64,000 bases of DNA from Aspidiotus rigidus (lineage: Eukaryota; Arthropoda; Insecta; Hemiptera; Diaspididae), in assembly GCA_035079385.1 (NCBI GenBank), contig JAVHKY010000095.1:1-64000 (forward strand). Reading direction: 5' to 3'. This document shows, piece after piece, positions 50,744 through 62,189 of this stretch. Position numbers and translations under genes: made by a program. Under the pieces are notes generated by a model. It saw only the letters and a list, made by a program, of their open reading frames with translations. It searched no databases and was not told where the DNA came from. How positions within the stretch are numbered: position 1 is the stretch's first letter; the number at the start of each line of letters is the position of its first letter.

Positions 50744-52929
50744 ATGGTTTACGAGAACTCATATTTCATTTTCGTCAGTACGCTTCAAGCTTGGACGCTC
50801 TCTTTAGATCGAATCCAAAGATCGACCCTTGTTCACAAGTATTAATCTACTGGTTCCTTATGAAATGTGATAGGAGAATCAATTTTGAATGGAATAGAGA
50901 AGCGCAAAAGAGGGAAATTCTTCCAAATCTCAGCGAATTTCTCGAGTTCATTGACGCCTATTGTAATGCTGAAGAAGCAGCAATCGCAATTTCGACTCCT
51001 CATCAAAACTCACCATCGAGTAACCAACAGTCCTCAGCAGCTTCAAAATCAACATTCACGATGAAAGGAAAAGGGAAATCGTTTGTCTCAGCACCAGTTG
51101 TGGGGAAGGATGCTGGATCATCAAAGAGCGAGAAAAAATCGAAGAAGTGTCAATTTTGTTCGGATACCACCCATTATATCACAGCGTGCGAAAAATTTCG
51201 GGAATTACCTGCCCGTACAAGAGTGGAATATGTTGCTGAGAAAAAATTATGCGTGTTTTGTTTACGATCCAATTGTCATCCGAAATTCTGTTTTCGACGT
51301 CCGTGCAAAACCTGCAAACAAGAGCATAATACGTTGCTTCATTTGGAAAAAGGTAAGGGTAATCTATCTAAATATTCAATTCCAAAATCTATGAGCGCTA
51401 TTTTTTCTGCAATATCGCATGAAATTCTGTTAGCTACTGCTATCGTTACTGGCTTTAGTAAATTTAATTCGATTCAAAGTGACATTCGTGCTCTATTAGA
51501 TGGAGGCAGTCAAGTAAATATCATTTCAAGATCCTTGGCTAATAAATTAGGTTTACCTCTTTTTCTGGAATCACAATCAATTGTTGGTGTTGGAAAACAA
51601 TTATGCGATTCTAATCATCAAGTAAATCTAGAAATTAGTTCAAAGTATTTGGATTTGACATTTTCGATAACTTGCTCTGTCATGGATGAAATAGTTTCAC
51701 TTGTACCGAGTTCTTATTTTTCAATAAACACCTGGAACATTCCAAATCGATTTAAATTAGCTGATCCCTCCTTCAATATTCCAGCAAATATCGATTTACT
51801 TCTAGGTTCACCCATTTTCTGGAGTATCTTAAAAACTAATCAATTTCGTTTGGGAAAAAATCTACCTATGCTACAGGAAACTGATTTGGGTTGGATAATT
51901 GCAGATGATCTAAAAGTCTCGAAATATGAGTCCTCTACTTCTCTAGTTTCAATCTCCCAATCGAATTCTAATTTGAAGAATTTAATCGAGCGATTTTGGA
52001 CAATTGAAGAGAACTTTAATCCAGACTCGCAGACATCTGAAATATTTGACCATGAAGCTCATTTTCTATCTACAGTTTCTAAAGCTCAGGATGGACGATT
52101 TGTCGTTCAACTACCCTTTAAAGATACTCCAGATAAATTAGGGAACTCGTATACACAGGCATTGAAACGTTTCAAAGGACTTGAAAAATCTTTATCTACA
52201 AAACCTGATTTAAAATCGAAATATATCAAAATAATTAACGAATATATCGAATTAGGTCACCTTAAAAAAATAACTGATCAACCTAGTGAATCGGCATCAT
52301 CTTATTACGTACCCCATCATATGATAATCAAAGAAGGTGCCACTTCTACTCGAGAACGAGTCGTTTTTGATTTCAGTATGAAGACGAGTTCTGGAGTATC
52401 ACTTAACGATCTTTTATCTAGAGGTTCTGTAGTTCAACCCGAATTATTCGCGACTCTTTTGAATTTTCTTTTCAAGAGATACGCAATCACTGCCGATATT
52501 AGCAAAATGTATCGTCGGATTTGGCTTGATAAAATACATACCTCGTATCAAAGAATCCTCTGGCGCGAATCGATCGAACATTCGATCGAAATCTTTGAAT
52601 TGCAAACAGTCACCTTTGGTATGACTTGTAGTCCATATCTCGCAACCAGAACGTTAAAAAAATTAGCAGATGACCTAGATTCTCATCACTCCGAACTTAA
52701 GTCAGCTATTCTTAATGACTTCTACGTTGACGATCTTCTTACCGGAAGTAATGATATCGAATCTGCTATAAGACTACGTGATCAATTAATAAATACATTA
52801 GGACAATCAGGTTTTGAACTCACAAAATGGTCTTCGAATAATCGAGAACTCTTGATAGACATACCTAAAAGCGAGCAAGAGTCACAATTTCCTTTATCAA
52901 TGGGTGAGAAACACACCTCAAGACTTTAG
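50731..52929 (+). CDS. pol: BEL/Pao gag C-terminus, protease and reverse transcriptase
   Basis: The second frame takes over near 50731. It carries the rest of the gag helical domain, then three zinc knuckles near 51148-51345 (CQFCSDTTHYITAC, a CVFC knuckle and a CKTC knuckle). The retropepsin-like DUF1758 follows near 51490 (ALLDGGSQVNII, with Gly where Ser is commoner after the active Asp). The reverse transcriptase comes next (VVFDFSMKTSSG near 52364, ADISKMYR near 52494, and the YVDD active site near 52723). The frame ends at 52929 through a shift near 52910-52918. Confidence 0.92.
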   Translation, partial: PKKIDGLRELIFHFRQYASSLDALFRSNPKIDPCSQVLIYWFLMKCDRRINFEWNREAQKREILPNLSEFLEFIDAYCNAEEAAIAISTPHQNSPSSNQQSSAASKSTFTMKGKGKSFVSAPVVGKDAGSSKSEKKSKKCQFCSDTTHYITACEKFRELPARTRVEYVAEKKLCVFCLRSNCHPKFCFRRPCKTCKQEHNTLLHLEKGKGNLSKYSIPKSMSAIFSAISHEILLATAIVTGFSKFNSIQSDIRALLDGGSQVNIISRSLANKLGLPLFLESQSIVGVGKQLCDSNHQVNLEISSKYLDLTFSITCSVMDEIVSLVPSSYFSINTWNIPNRFKLADPSFNIPANIDLLLGSPIFWSILKTNQFRLGKNLPMLQETDLGWIIADDLKVSKYESSTSLVSISQSNSNLKNLIERFWTIEENFNPDSQTSEIFDHEAHFLSTVSKAQDGRFVVQLPFKDTPDKLGNSYTQALKRFKGLEKSLSTKPDLKSKYIKIINEYIELGHLKKITDQPSESASSYYVPHHMIIKEGATSTRERVVFDFSMKTSSGVSLNDLLSRGSVVQPELFATLLNFLFKRYAITADISKMYRRIWLDKIHTSYQRILWRESIEHSIEIFELQTVTFGMTCSPYLATRTLKKLADDLDSHHSELKSAILNDFYVDDLLTGSNDIESAIRLRDQLINTLGQSGFELTKWSSNNRELLIDIPKSEQESQFPLSMGEKHTSRL

Positions 52930-54479
52930 GGATTCTGTGGGTGCCTTCTGACGATACGTTCAATATATGGATCCATTTAGGAGAAATTTCGAAAATTAAA
53001 ACTAAACGCCAGGTATTATCAGCAATTAGCGCTCTGTATGACCCTATTGGAATTGTAGCTCCAGTGATCTGCAAGGCAAAAATTATCATGCAGAACATAT
53101 GGAAATGTAAATCTAAAACTTCGTCAAATAAATCGCTAGAGTGGGATGAATGCTTACCGGATGATTTATCTGAACTGTGGTTCAACTTCGCATCACGGCT
53201 GCATCATCTTAATTCGAAACCATTTCCACGATTTATTTTTCAAGGCCTTATCGATGAACCAGCATTTATTGAGATTCACGGTTTTTGCGACGCTAGTGAA
53301 TCTGCTATTGCGGCAACAATTTACATTCGCGCTGCTTCAAAAGGAAATATTTCGGTAAAATTGTTATGCTCAAAATCTAGGGTAGCACCAATAAAATCGC
53401 AGACCATTCCTCGTCTTGAATTATGCGGAGCTTTATTGTTATCAGAACTCGTGCATAGCGTTATAAAATCATTGAAGTTAGATCGAGACCGAGATATCAA
53501 TCTTGTTCGTTTATGGACTGATTCGACTATCACCCTTTCGTGGCTACAAAAACCAGCTTCCAGCTGGCAAACTTTTGTAGCCAATCGTGTTCAACGAATT
53601 CAAGATTTAACTTCAGGCTTTATTTGGGATCACGTTAAGGGAACTGAAAATCCTAGCGATATTCTTTCACGAGGTTGTGATGCAGATAAGCTAATCAACA
53701 ATGAGCTTTGGTGGAATGGTCCAGCATGGTTATGGTCTACTTCTGATCCTTGGGGGTTAGATCGAAAATTTGAGATTTCTAAATCAAATTTACCGTTACC
53801 CGAACGCAAGAAATTAAGTACCGTTGCTCTCAGTGTTCAACGAAAATATTTAGAATTTGACATATTTTCACGATATTCCAATTATCTTACATTAATTAGA
53901 ATTACCGCACTTATCTTGCGTTATATTCATAATCTCAGGAATCCTGAAAATCGAATCACAGGGTTTCTCACTTCAAATGAATTACATAATGCAATTATTC
54001 GGTTAGTCTGGTTAGCTCAGCGGCAAACGTTCGCAACTGAACTTCACCTACTGACAAATAATAAACAATTGCCAAAAAATAATAAACTCATTTCGTTATC
54101 ACCATTTATTGACAAGGACGGAAATTTAAGAGTAGGAGGACGTTTAGATCAAGCATTTCTATCGTACGATCAAAAACATCCTTTATTATTATCGAATAAA
54201 CATCCGTTTTCCTATCTTATTGTGCAGTATGAACATCTTCGACATCTGCATGGAGGAGAACGGATGGTCAAATCTTCCGTTCGTCGGTATTTTTGGATCA
54301 TACGACTTGACGATCTTATAAAAAAATGTATTAAACAGTGTATGAAGTGTCTACGTTTTAAGGGAAATTCGCATTCTCAATTTATGGCAAATCTCCCTCG
54401 TTCTCGGCTCACACCTAATTGTACTTTCACGTACGTTGGTGTGGGACTACACGGGATCGATTTCGTACGTAGAAACTAG
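52918..54479 (+). CDS. pol: BEL/Pao RNase H / A17 region and integrase zinc domain
   Basis: The third frame opens with the Peptidase_A17-type connector typical of Pao elements, ALYDPIGIVAPV near 53032. The RNase H-like part follows (HGFCDASESA near 53277, LWTDSTITLSWL near 53512). The integrase HHCC zinc domain lies near 54230-54350 (H..H...HGGERM, then C...C..C). Near 54443-54445 a GGG run holds one base too many, after which the integrase core continues in another frame. Confidence 0.92.
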
Positions 54480-55011
54480 AGGTAGAGGCAGAAAACAAAT
54501 TCTGAAAGCATATATTGCTATTTTTGTCTGTTTCAACACAAAGGCTGTACATTTAGAATTGGTTTCAGACTTGTCGACTCGTACTTTTCTAGCTGCATTC
54601 GATAGATTTATTTCTAGAAGAGGCATTCCCTCTAAGATTCGATCAGATAATGGAAGCAATTTTGTAGGTGCAGCTGCTGATTTAGAGAGTTTACAAAATT
54701 TCTTTAGAGAAAATGGAGAAAGTATCCATCGCTATCTGTCTAATCTGAGGATCGATTGGAGTTTTAATCCTCCTTGGGCTCCTTCTTTCGGTGGCTTATG
54801 GGAAGCTGGCGTCAAAAGCGCTAAGAGTCTCCTGTATGTCACATTAGGCAATTATCTATTTAACTTCGAGCAATTGTCAACCCTGTGCGCACAAATTGAG
54901 GCTTGCCTAAATTCGAGACCGTTGTATGCCGAATCATTAGATCCCAATGATGTCGAAGCATTAACTCCTGGTCATTTTTTTGGTAGGGCGAGCTCTCACA
55001 GTGCTTCCTAA
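54445..55011 (+). CDS. pol: BEL/Pao integrase catalytic core
   Basis: The fourth frame, entered after the extra G. The catalytic triad is visible: the first Asp at the start of the segment (DYTGS, near 54446), the second in SDNGSNFVG (near 54644) and the Glu in WEAGVKSAK (near 54800). FNTKAVHLELVSDLST is typical of Pao integrases. The frame ends at 55011 because the T7 run at 54975-54981 appears to have one T too many. Confidence 0.92.
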   Translation, partial: DYTGSISYVETRGRGRKQILKAYIAIFVCFNTKAVHLELVSDLSTRTFLAAFDRFISRRGIPSKIRSDNGSNFVGAAADLESLQNFFRENGESIHRYLSNLRIDWSFNPPWAPSFGGLWEAGVKSAKSLLYVTLGNYLFNFEQLSTLCAQIEACLNSRPLYAESLDPNDVEALTPGHFFGRASSHSAS

Positions 55012-55342
55012 ACCTGATTTATCAACTGTGCCTCAAAATCGACTTAAATATTGGGACATAGTACAACATCAGTTGCAAAGGTTTTGGAAGCGCTGGAGTC
55101 AGGAATATCTCAATACGTTACAGCAACGATACAAATGGCGTATCGAGAAAAATGATCTTAAGGTGGGAGAAATTGTCTTGATTAAAGAAGATCATCTTCC
55201 TCCTCCTATTTGGCCTTTAGGTAAAATTATTGAAGTACATCCGGGAGTTGACGGACACGTTCGTGTGGTCACTCTCAAAACGAAGAACGAGAAAATCGTT
55301 AAACGGTCGATTTCAAATTTAATTCCTTTACCTACCGTTTAA
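54982..55342 (+). CDS. pol: BEL/Pao integrase C-terminal DUF5641-type domain
   Basis: The fifth frame, entered after the T7 run. VGRALTVLP and DLS lead into the C-terminal domain: YWDIVQHQLQRFWKRW, WRIEKNDLKVGEIVLI, PPIWPLGKIIEVHPG and a closing KRSISNLIPLP. The stop is at 55340-55342. This domain binds DNA in other integrases by analogy. With it, every expected Pao domain is accounted for. Confidence 0.92.
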
Positions 55343-55912
55343 TAATCTTCGCTCTTTAATTTGTACTTGTTTGCAGATGACTAAAATGCGGGCTATCTAT
55401 ATATCGACAGAAAAGAAGAATTTCAATTTTTTATTCTATTTACCTATCGAGAATTAATTTTTTCTTCGTTGTGATGAATTTCCTTTCTTTGGTTCGTGAA
55501 TTTAGATTGTAATCATTCATTGCAAATATATAATTGTCAAATATATACCCCATTATTTTGACAGTAGTAAATTGATTCTCACTTTTCGTTATCTATCGCT
55601 GAGTAATTCAATTATCATTGAATATAATTACAAGTTATTACAACTACTTGGAGATTTGAGAGAGCATTTTCGTTTGCGCAATTCGAGGTAGGCCTACCGA
55701 ACATACTCAGCAAACTATCTGACAACAGATTTTAAAAAATCTGTTACATCGCTCTTTCGCTCAAATCTCTCCCTTACTCAATCTATTTTTAGCCTCAGTC
55801 ATCAATTATTTTTCTATTTGCCCAAATCTATATCTTGAGTCATTTATTGAAAGGTAAATGATTATTCCAGTTTGGTCAATTAATTATCTATTGATCAGAA
55901 TTTTTTCTGATC
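55343..55912 (+). other. BEL/Pao 3' untranslated region
   Basis: About 570 nt of AT-rich sequence without a frame, between the pol stop and the polypurine tract. No env remnant recognised. A TAGGCCTACCGA phrase near 55690 is shared with the Polinton 2 promoter repeats, probably a common genomic word. Confidence 0.7.
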
Positions 55913-55924
55913 AAGGCGGGAGGA
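55913..55924 (+). other. Polypurine tract
   Basis: AAGGCGGGAGGA lies directly before the 3' LTR and would prime plus-strand synthesis. Confidence 0.8.
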
Positions 55925-56229
55925 TGTTCAATTATGAACATTTTGACATTTTCGTGTTTCATTTGCATTATCGAGTCACGTGTACGTTAAGTAACGTGGT
56001 GTACCTTTACACACCTATCATGCACGTATACACACACTCAAGACTGTCAGATGATTCAAGCTTACTCAGATTGGCAGCCTAATGTCAATGACCTTAGCGT
56101 ACACCTTAGCGTATGACACAATATTTTCTGTCCATCTATGTTCAAAGATTGTATTGAGTGTTCAGTTCTGAATAAAGCGGCTACCCCGCCTGTCACGTGT
56201 TTTTATTTGACGGCTCGAGTTACGCAACA
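55925..56229 (+). repeat. 3' LTR of the BEL/Pao element
   Basis: Read against the 5' LTR in ten-base blocks, I find no difference over 305 bp. AATAAA at 56171-56176 would be the functional polyadenylation signal. Confidence 0.95.
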
Positions 56230-57449
56230 AACGGAAAAAACTCTCTGGCCACTCAAAAGGTATACTTACCTTATATGATTCCGTATGGGCCTGTAACCAA
56301 CATTCCTCATTGACTATGTATTAAAGAGTCAAGTAGAGTACAATAGTTTTCGACACCACCAATCACTGTTTTAAAAATTCGAAATTATTGCCCTCTTTTA
56401 AAGAGAAAAAAATTTCCGGCGACTAAAAATGGTATGAAATAGGCCTACCATAACAAAAATTAAAAGCAGATTACGAATTTCATATCGGTTCAGCCGAAGA
56501 ACCTCACCACCGATCACAATTTCCAAAATTCAAAATTATTGCCCTCGCTGTGAAAACTGAATTTACATCAAAAACAAATTTCCGCGACTAAAAATGGTGC
56601 CCAATAGACCTACCATAACAAAAATTCAAGGCAGATTACGAATTTCATATCGGTTCAGCTGAAGAACTTCACCACCGATCACAATTTCCAAATTTCGAAA
56701 TTATTGCCCTCTGAGAAACAGAAAAAAATTTCCTGCCCCTAAAAATGGTACCCAATACGCCTACAATCACCGAAATTCAACGCAGATTAGGAATTTCATA
56801 TCGGTTCAGCTGAAAAACTTCACTACCGATCACAATTTGCAACATTCGAAATTATTAGCCTCCCTGTACGTGAAAACTGAATTTTCAACAGAAAAATATT
56901 TCCGGCGAATAAAAACGGTACCCAATAAAACCAATAGGCCTACCATAACCGAAATTCAACGCCGATTAGAAATTTCATATCGGTTCAGCTGAAAAACTTG
57001 ACCACTGATCACAATTCCCAAATTTCGAAATTATTGCCCTCTGTGAAACGGTAAAAAATTCCGGCGACTAAAAATGGTACCAAATAGGCCTACCATAACC
57101 GAAATTCAACGCAGATTACGAATTTCATATTGGTTCAGAGGAAAAACTTCATCACCGATCACAATTACCAATATTCGCAATTATTGCCCTCGCTGTGAAA
57201 ACTAAATTTATATCAAAAACAAATTTCCGGCAACACAAAATTGTACCCAATAGGCCTGTCCTAACCCAAACTCAACGCAGTTTACGAATTTCATATCTGT
57301 TCGACTGAAAAACTTCACCACCCATCAAAATATCCAAAATTCAAAATTATTGCTCTCCAGGAAAACTGAATTTTCAACAGAAAAATATTTACGGCGACTA
57401 AAAATGATACCTAAAAGGCTTATCCTGACCGAAATTCAACGCAGATATC
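56230..57449 (+). repeat. Satellite family A block 9, right of the BEL element
   Basis: Resumes the monomer cut at 49584, beginning with AACGG (right target duplication, 56230-56234). About seven monomers. It carries a private 9-bp insertion near 56929 (CCCAATAAAACCAATAGGCC), also present near 63248 but absent near 58636. Confidence 0.92.
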
Positions 57450-58389
57450 GGCTGAATTTCAATTGAATTCAAATGAATGATAATATGGACAGAAATTGGA
57501 GAATGATATCTCTCTATACATATAACAAGGGACCCATTCTGCTGATCACTTCATACTGAATTTCAATTGTATTTAAATGGATGATGATAACAACAAAAAT
57601 TGGAGAATGGTATCTTTCTACATAGATCACAAAGCTCTCATTCTGCTGATCGTATCGGGCTGAATTTCAATTGAATTTAAATGGATAATAATAACAACAG
57701 AAATTGTAGAATGATATCTCTCCATACATATAACAAGGGACCCATTCTGCTGATCACTTCTTACTGAATTTCAATTAAATTTAAATGGATGATGATAACA
57801 ACAGAAATTGGAGAATGGTATCTTTCTGCACATATTACAAAGCTCACATTCTGTTGATCATATCAGGCTTACTTTCAATTGAATTTAAATGGATGATGAT
57901 AACAACAGAAATTGGAGAATGATATCTCTCTATACATATAACAAGGGACCCATTCTGCTGATCACTTAATACTGAATTTCAATTGAATTTAAATGGATAA
58001 TGATAACAACAAAAATTGGAGAATGGTATCTTTCTACATGGATCACAAAGCTCTCATTCTGCTGATCGTATCAGGCTGAATTTCAATTGAATTCAAATGG
58101 ATGATGATAACAACAGAAATTGTAGAATGATATCTCTCTATACATATAACAAGGGACCCATTCCTCTGATCACCTCATACTGAATTTCAATTGAATTTAA
58201 ATGGATAATGATAACAACAGTAATTGGAGAATGGTATCTTTCTACATAGATCACAAAGCTCTCATTCTGCTGATCGTATCGGGCTGAAGTTCAATTGAAT
58301 TTAAATGGATGATGATAACAACAGCTGTTGGAGAATACTATCTTTCTACACATGTAATAAAGCTCTCTTTCTGCTTATCCTTTCAGGCT
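57450..58389 (+). repeat. Satellite family B block 8
   Basis: About nine monomers, with the variant CACATTCTGTTGATCATATC near 57845 that recurs near 59548. Confidence 0.9.
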
Positions 58390-59152
58390 GAGAAAATATT
58401 GCCTTTTGTGAACACAGAAATTTCAACAAAAAAAAATCTCTGGTGCCTAAAAATGGTAGGTACACAATAGTCATACCCTAACCGAAATTTAACGCAGATT
58501 AGGAATTTCATATCGGTTCAGCTGAAAAACTTCACTACCGATCACAATTTGCAACATTCGAAATTATTAGCCTCCCTGTACGTGAAAACTGAATTTTCAA
58601 CAGAAAAATATTTCCGGCGAATAAAAACGGTACCCAATAGGCCTACCATAACCGAAATTCAACGCCGATTAGGAATTTCATATCGGTTCAGCTGAAAAAC
58701 TTGACCACTGATCACAATTCCCAAATTTCGAAATTATTGCCCTCTGTGAAACGGTAAAAAATTCCGGCGACTAAAAATGGTACCAAATAGGCCTACCATA
58801 ACCGAAATTCAACGCAGATTACGAATTTCATATTGGTTCAGAGGAAAAACTTCATCACCGATCACAATTACCAATATTCGCAATTATTGCCCTCGCTGTG
58901 AAAACTAAATTTATATCAAAAACAAATTTCCGGCAACACAAAATTGTACCCAATAGGCCTGTCCTAACCCAAACTCAACGCAGTTTACGAATTTCATATC
59001 TGTTCGACTGAAAAACTTCACCACCCATCAAAATATCCAAAATTCAAAATTATTGCTCTCCAGGAAAACTGAATTTTCAACAGAAAAATATTTACGGCGA
59101 CTAAAAATGATACCTAAAAGGCTTATCCTGACCGAAATTCAACGCAGATATC
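58390..59152 (+). repeat. Satellite family A block 10 (shortened)
   Basis: About 4-5 monomers. After the B-to-A hybrid (which has a 4-bp GGTA duplication near 58455) it skips directly to CGCAGATTAGGAATTTC, dropping about five monomers of the standard block. Confidence 0.9.
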
Positions 59153-60190
59153 GGCTGAATTTCAATTGAATTCAAATGAATGATAATATGGACAGAAATT
59201 GGAGAATGATATCTCTCTATACATATAACAAGGGACCCATTCTGCTGATCACTTCATACTGAATTTCAATTGTATTTAAATGGATGATGATAACAACAAA
59301 AATTGGAGAATGGTATCTTTCTACATAGATCACAAAGCTCTCATTCTGCTGATCGTATCGGGCTGAATTTCAATTGAATTTAAATGGATAATAATAACAA
59401 CAGAAATTGTAGAATGATATCTCTCCATACATATAACAAGGGACCCATTCTGCTGATCACTTCTTACTGAATTTCAATTGAATTTAAATGGATGATGATA
59501 ACAACAGAAATTGGAGAATGGTATCTTTCTGCACATATTACAAAGCTCACATTCTGTTGATCATATCAGGCTTACTTTCAATTGAATTTAAATGGATGAT
59601 GATAACAACAGAAATTGGAGAATGATATCTCTCTATACATATAACAAGGGACCCATTCTGCTGATCACTTAATACTGAATTTCAATTGAATTTAAATGGA
59701 TAATGATAACAACAAAAATTGGAGAATGGTATCTTTCTACATGGATCACAAAGCTCTCATTCTGCTGATCGTATCAGGCTGAATTTCAATTGAATTCAAA
59801 TGGATGATGATAACAACAGAAATTGTAGAATGATATCTCTCTATACATATAACAAGGGACCCATTCCTCTGATCACCTCATACTGAATTTCAATTGAATT
59901 TAAATGGATAATGATAACAACAGTAATTGGAGAATGGTATCTTTCTACATAGATCACAAAGCTCTCATTCTGCTGATCGTATCAGGCTGAATTTCAATTG
60001 AATTTAAATGGATGATGATAACAATAGCTCTTGGAGAATACTATCTTTCTACACATGTAATAAGGCTCCCTTTCTGCTTATCGTTTCAGGCCGAGAAAAT
60101 ATTGCCTTTTGTGAACACAGAAATTTCAACAAATAAAATCTCTGGTGCCTAAAAATGGTACACAATAGTCATACCCTAACCGAAATTTAA
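58493..60190 (+). repeat. Segmental copy of about 56781-58490 (offset 1703-1712 bp)
   Basis: The order of A and B variants repeats at offset 1712 before the 9-bp insertion site and 1703 after it (57450/59153). Shared rare variants include AATGGATAATAATAACAAC (near 57686 and 59390). Confidence 0.85.
59153..60092 (+). repeat. Satellite family B block 9
   Basis: About nine monomers, same length as block 57450-58389. Its last monomer reads ACAATAGCTCTTGG like the end of block 29899-32294, so the template switches near 60000. Confidence 0.9.
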
Positions 60191-61665
60191 CGCAGATTAC
60201 AAATTTCATATCGAATCAGCTGAAAAACTTATCCTCCGGTCACGAAATCCGAAATTTGAAGTTATTGCACTTGTGGAAACTTGATTTTCAACAGAAAAAT
60301 ATCTCTGACGACTAAAAATGGTACCGAGTAGACCTCATCTAAGAGAAATTTAACGCAGATTACAAATCTCTTATCGGTTCAGCTGTAAAACTCGATAAAC
60401 GGTCACAATTTCCAAGATTCCAAGTTATTGCCCTATGTGAAAACAAATTTTCAACGGAAAAAACTCTCTGGCTACTCAAAAGGTATGTACTTACCTTATA
60501 TGATTCCGTAGTGGCCTGTAACCAACAGTCCTCATTGACTATGTATTAAAGAGTCAAGTAGAGTACAATAGTTTTCGACACCACCAATCACAGTTTTAAA
60601 AATTCGAAATTATTGCCCTCTTTTAAAGAGAAAAAAATTTCCGGCGACTAAAAATGGTACGAAATAGGCCTACCATAACAAAAATTGAAAGCAGATTACG
60701 AATTTCATATCGGTTCAGCCGAAGAACCTCACCACCGATCACAATTTCCAAAATTCGAAATTATTGCCCTCGCTGTGAAAACTGAATTTACATCAAAAAC
60801 AAATTTCCGCGACTAAAAATGGTCCGCAATACACCTACCATAACAAAAATTCAAAGCAGATTACGAATTTCATATCGGTTCAGCTGAAGAACTTCACCAC
60901 CGATCACAATTTCCAAATTTCGAAATTATTGCCCTCTAAGAAACGGAAAAAAATTTCCTGCCCCTAAAAATGGTACCCAATACGCCTACAATCACCGAAA
61001 TTCAACGCAGATTAGGAATTTCATATCGGTTCAGCTGAAACACTTCACTACCGATCACAATTTGCAACATTCGGAATTATTAGCCTCCCTGTACGTGAAA
61101 ACTGAATTTTCAACAGAAAAATATTTCCGGCGACTAAAAACGGTACCCAATAGGCCTACCATAACAGAAATTCAACGGCGATTAGGAATTTCATATCGAT
61201 TCAGCTGAAAAACTTGACCACTGATCACAATTCCCAAATTTCGAAATTATTGCCCTCTGTGAAACGGTAAAAAATTCCGGCGACTAAAAATGGTACCAAA
61301 TAGGCCAACCATAACCGAAATTTAACGCAGATTACGAATTTCATATTGGGTCAGAGGAAAAACTTCATCACCGATCACAATTACCAATATTCGCAATTAT
61401 TGCCCTCGCTGTGAAAACTAAATTTATATCAAAAACAAATTTCCGGCAACACAAAATTGTACCCAATAGGCCTGTCCTAACCCAAATTCAACGCAGTTTA
61501 CGAATTTCATATCTGTTCGACTGAAAAACTTCACCACCCATCACAATATCCAAAATTCAAAATTATTGCTCTCCAGGAAAACTGAATTTTCAACAGAAAA
61601 ATATTTACGGCGACTAAAAATGATACCTAAAAGGCTTATCCTGACCGAAATTCAACGCAGATATC
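60093..61665 (+). repeat. Satellite family A block 11
   Basis: Same length as block 32295-33867 (offset 27798) with few differences. It leads into the uninterrupted Polinton 2 target site at 61681. Confidence 0.92.
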
Positions 61666-62189
61666 GGCTGAATTTCAATTGTATTTATATGGATGATGAT
61701 AACAACAGAAATTGGAGAATGATATCTCTCTATACATATAACAAGGGACCCATTCTGCTGATCACATATTACTGTATTTCAATTGAATTTAAATGGATAA
61801 TGATAACAACAAAAATTGGAGAATGGTATCTTTATACATGGATCACAAAGCTCTCATTCTGCTGATCGTATCAGGCTGAATTTCAATTGAATTTAAATGG
61901 ATGATGATAACAACAGAAATTGTAGAATGATATCTCTCTATACATATAACAAGGGACCCATTCTGCTGATCACTTCATACTGAATTTCAATTGAATTTAA
62001 ATGCATGATGATAACAACAAAAATTGGAGAATGGTATCTTTCTACATGGAGCACAAAGCTCTCATTCTGCTGATCGTATCAGGCTTACTTTCAATTGAAT
62101 TTAAATGGATGATGATAACAACAGAAATTGGAGAATACTATCTTTCTACACATGTAATAAAGCTCTCTTTCTGCTTATCGTTTCAGGCT
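61666..62189 (+). repeat. Satellite family B block 10, containing the empty Polinton 2 site
   Basis: About five monomers. GTATTTATAT at 61681-61690 is the pre-insertion sequence: its left flank matches 33868-33891 and its right flank matches 48505 onward. Confidence 0.92.

Larger units (their letters stand above)
49585..56229 (+). mobile_element. BEL/Pao LTR retrotransposon, full length (6645 bp)
   Basis: Two 305-bp direct LTRs flank a complete gag-pol set in BEL/Pao order: gag, protease, reverse transcriptase, RNase H, integrase and a DUF5641-type tail. The target duplication AACGG is at 49580-49584 and 56230-56234. No env-like frame. The LTRs look identical base for base, which dates the insertion as very recent. 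Against that, the coding region is split into five frames. Confidence 0.96.
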
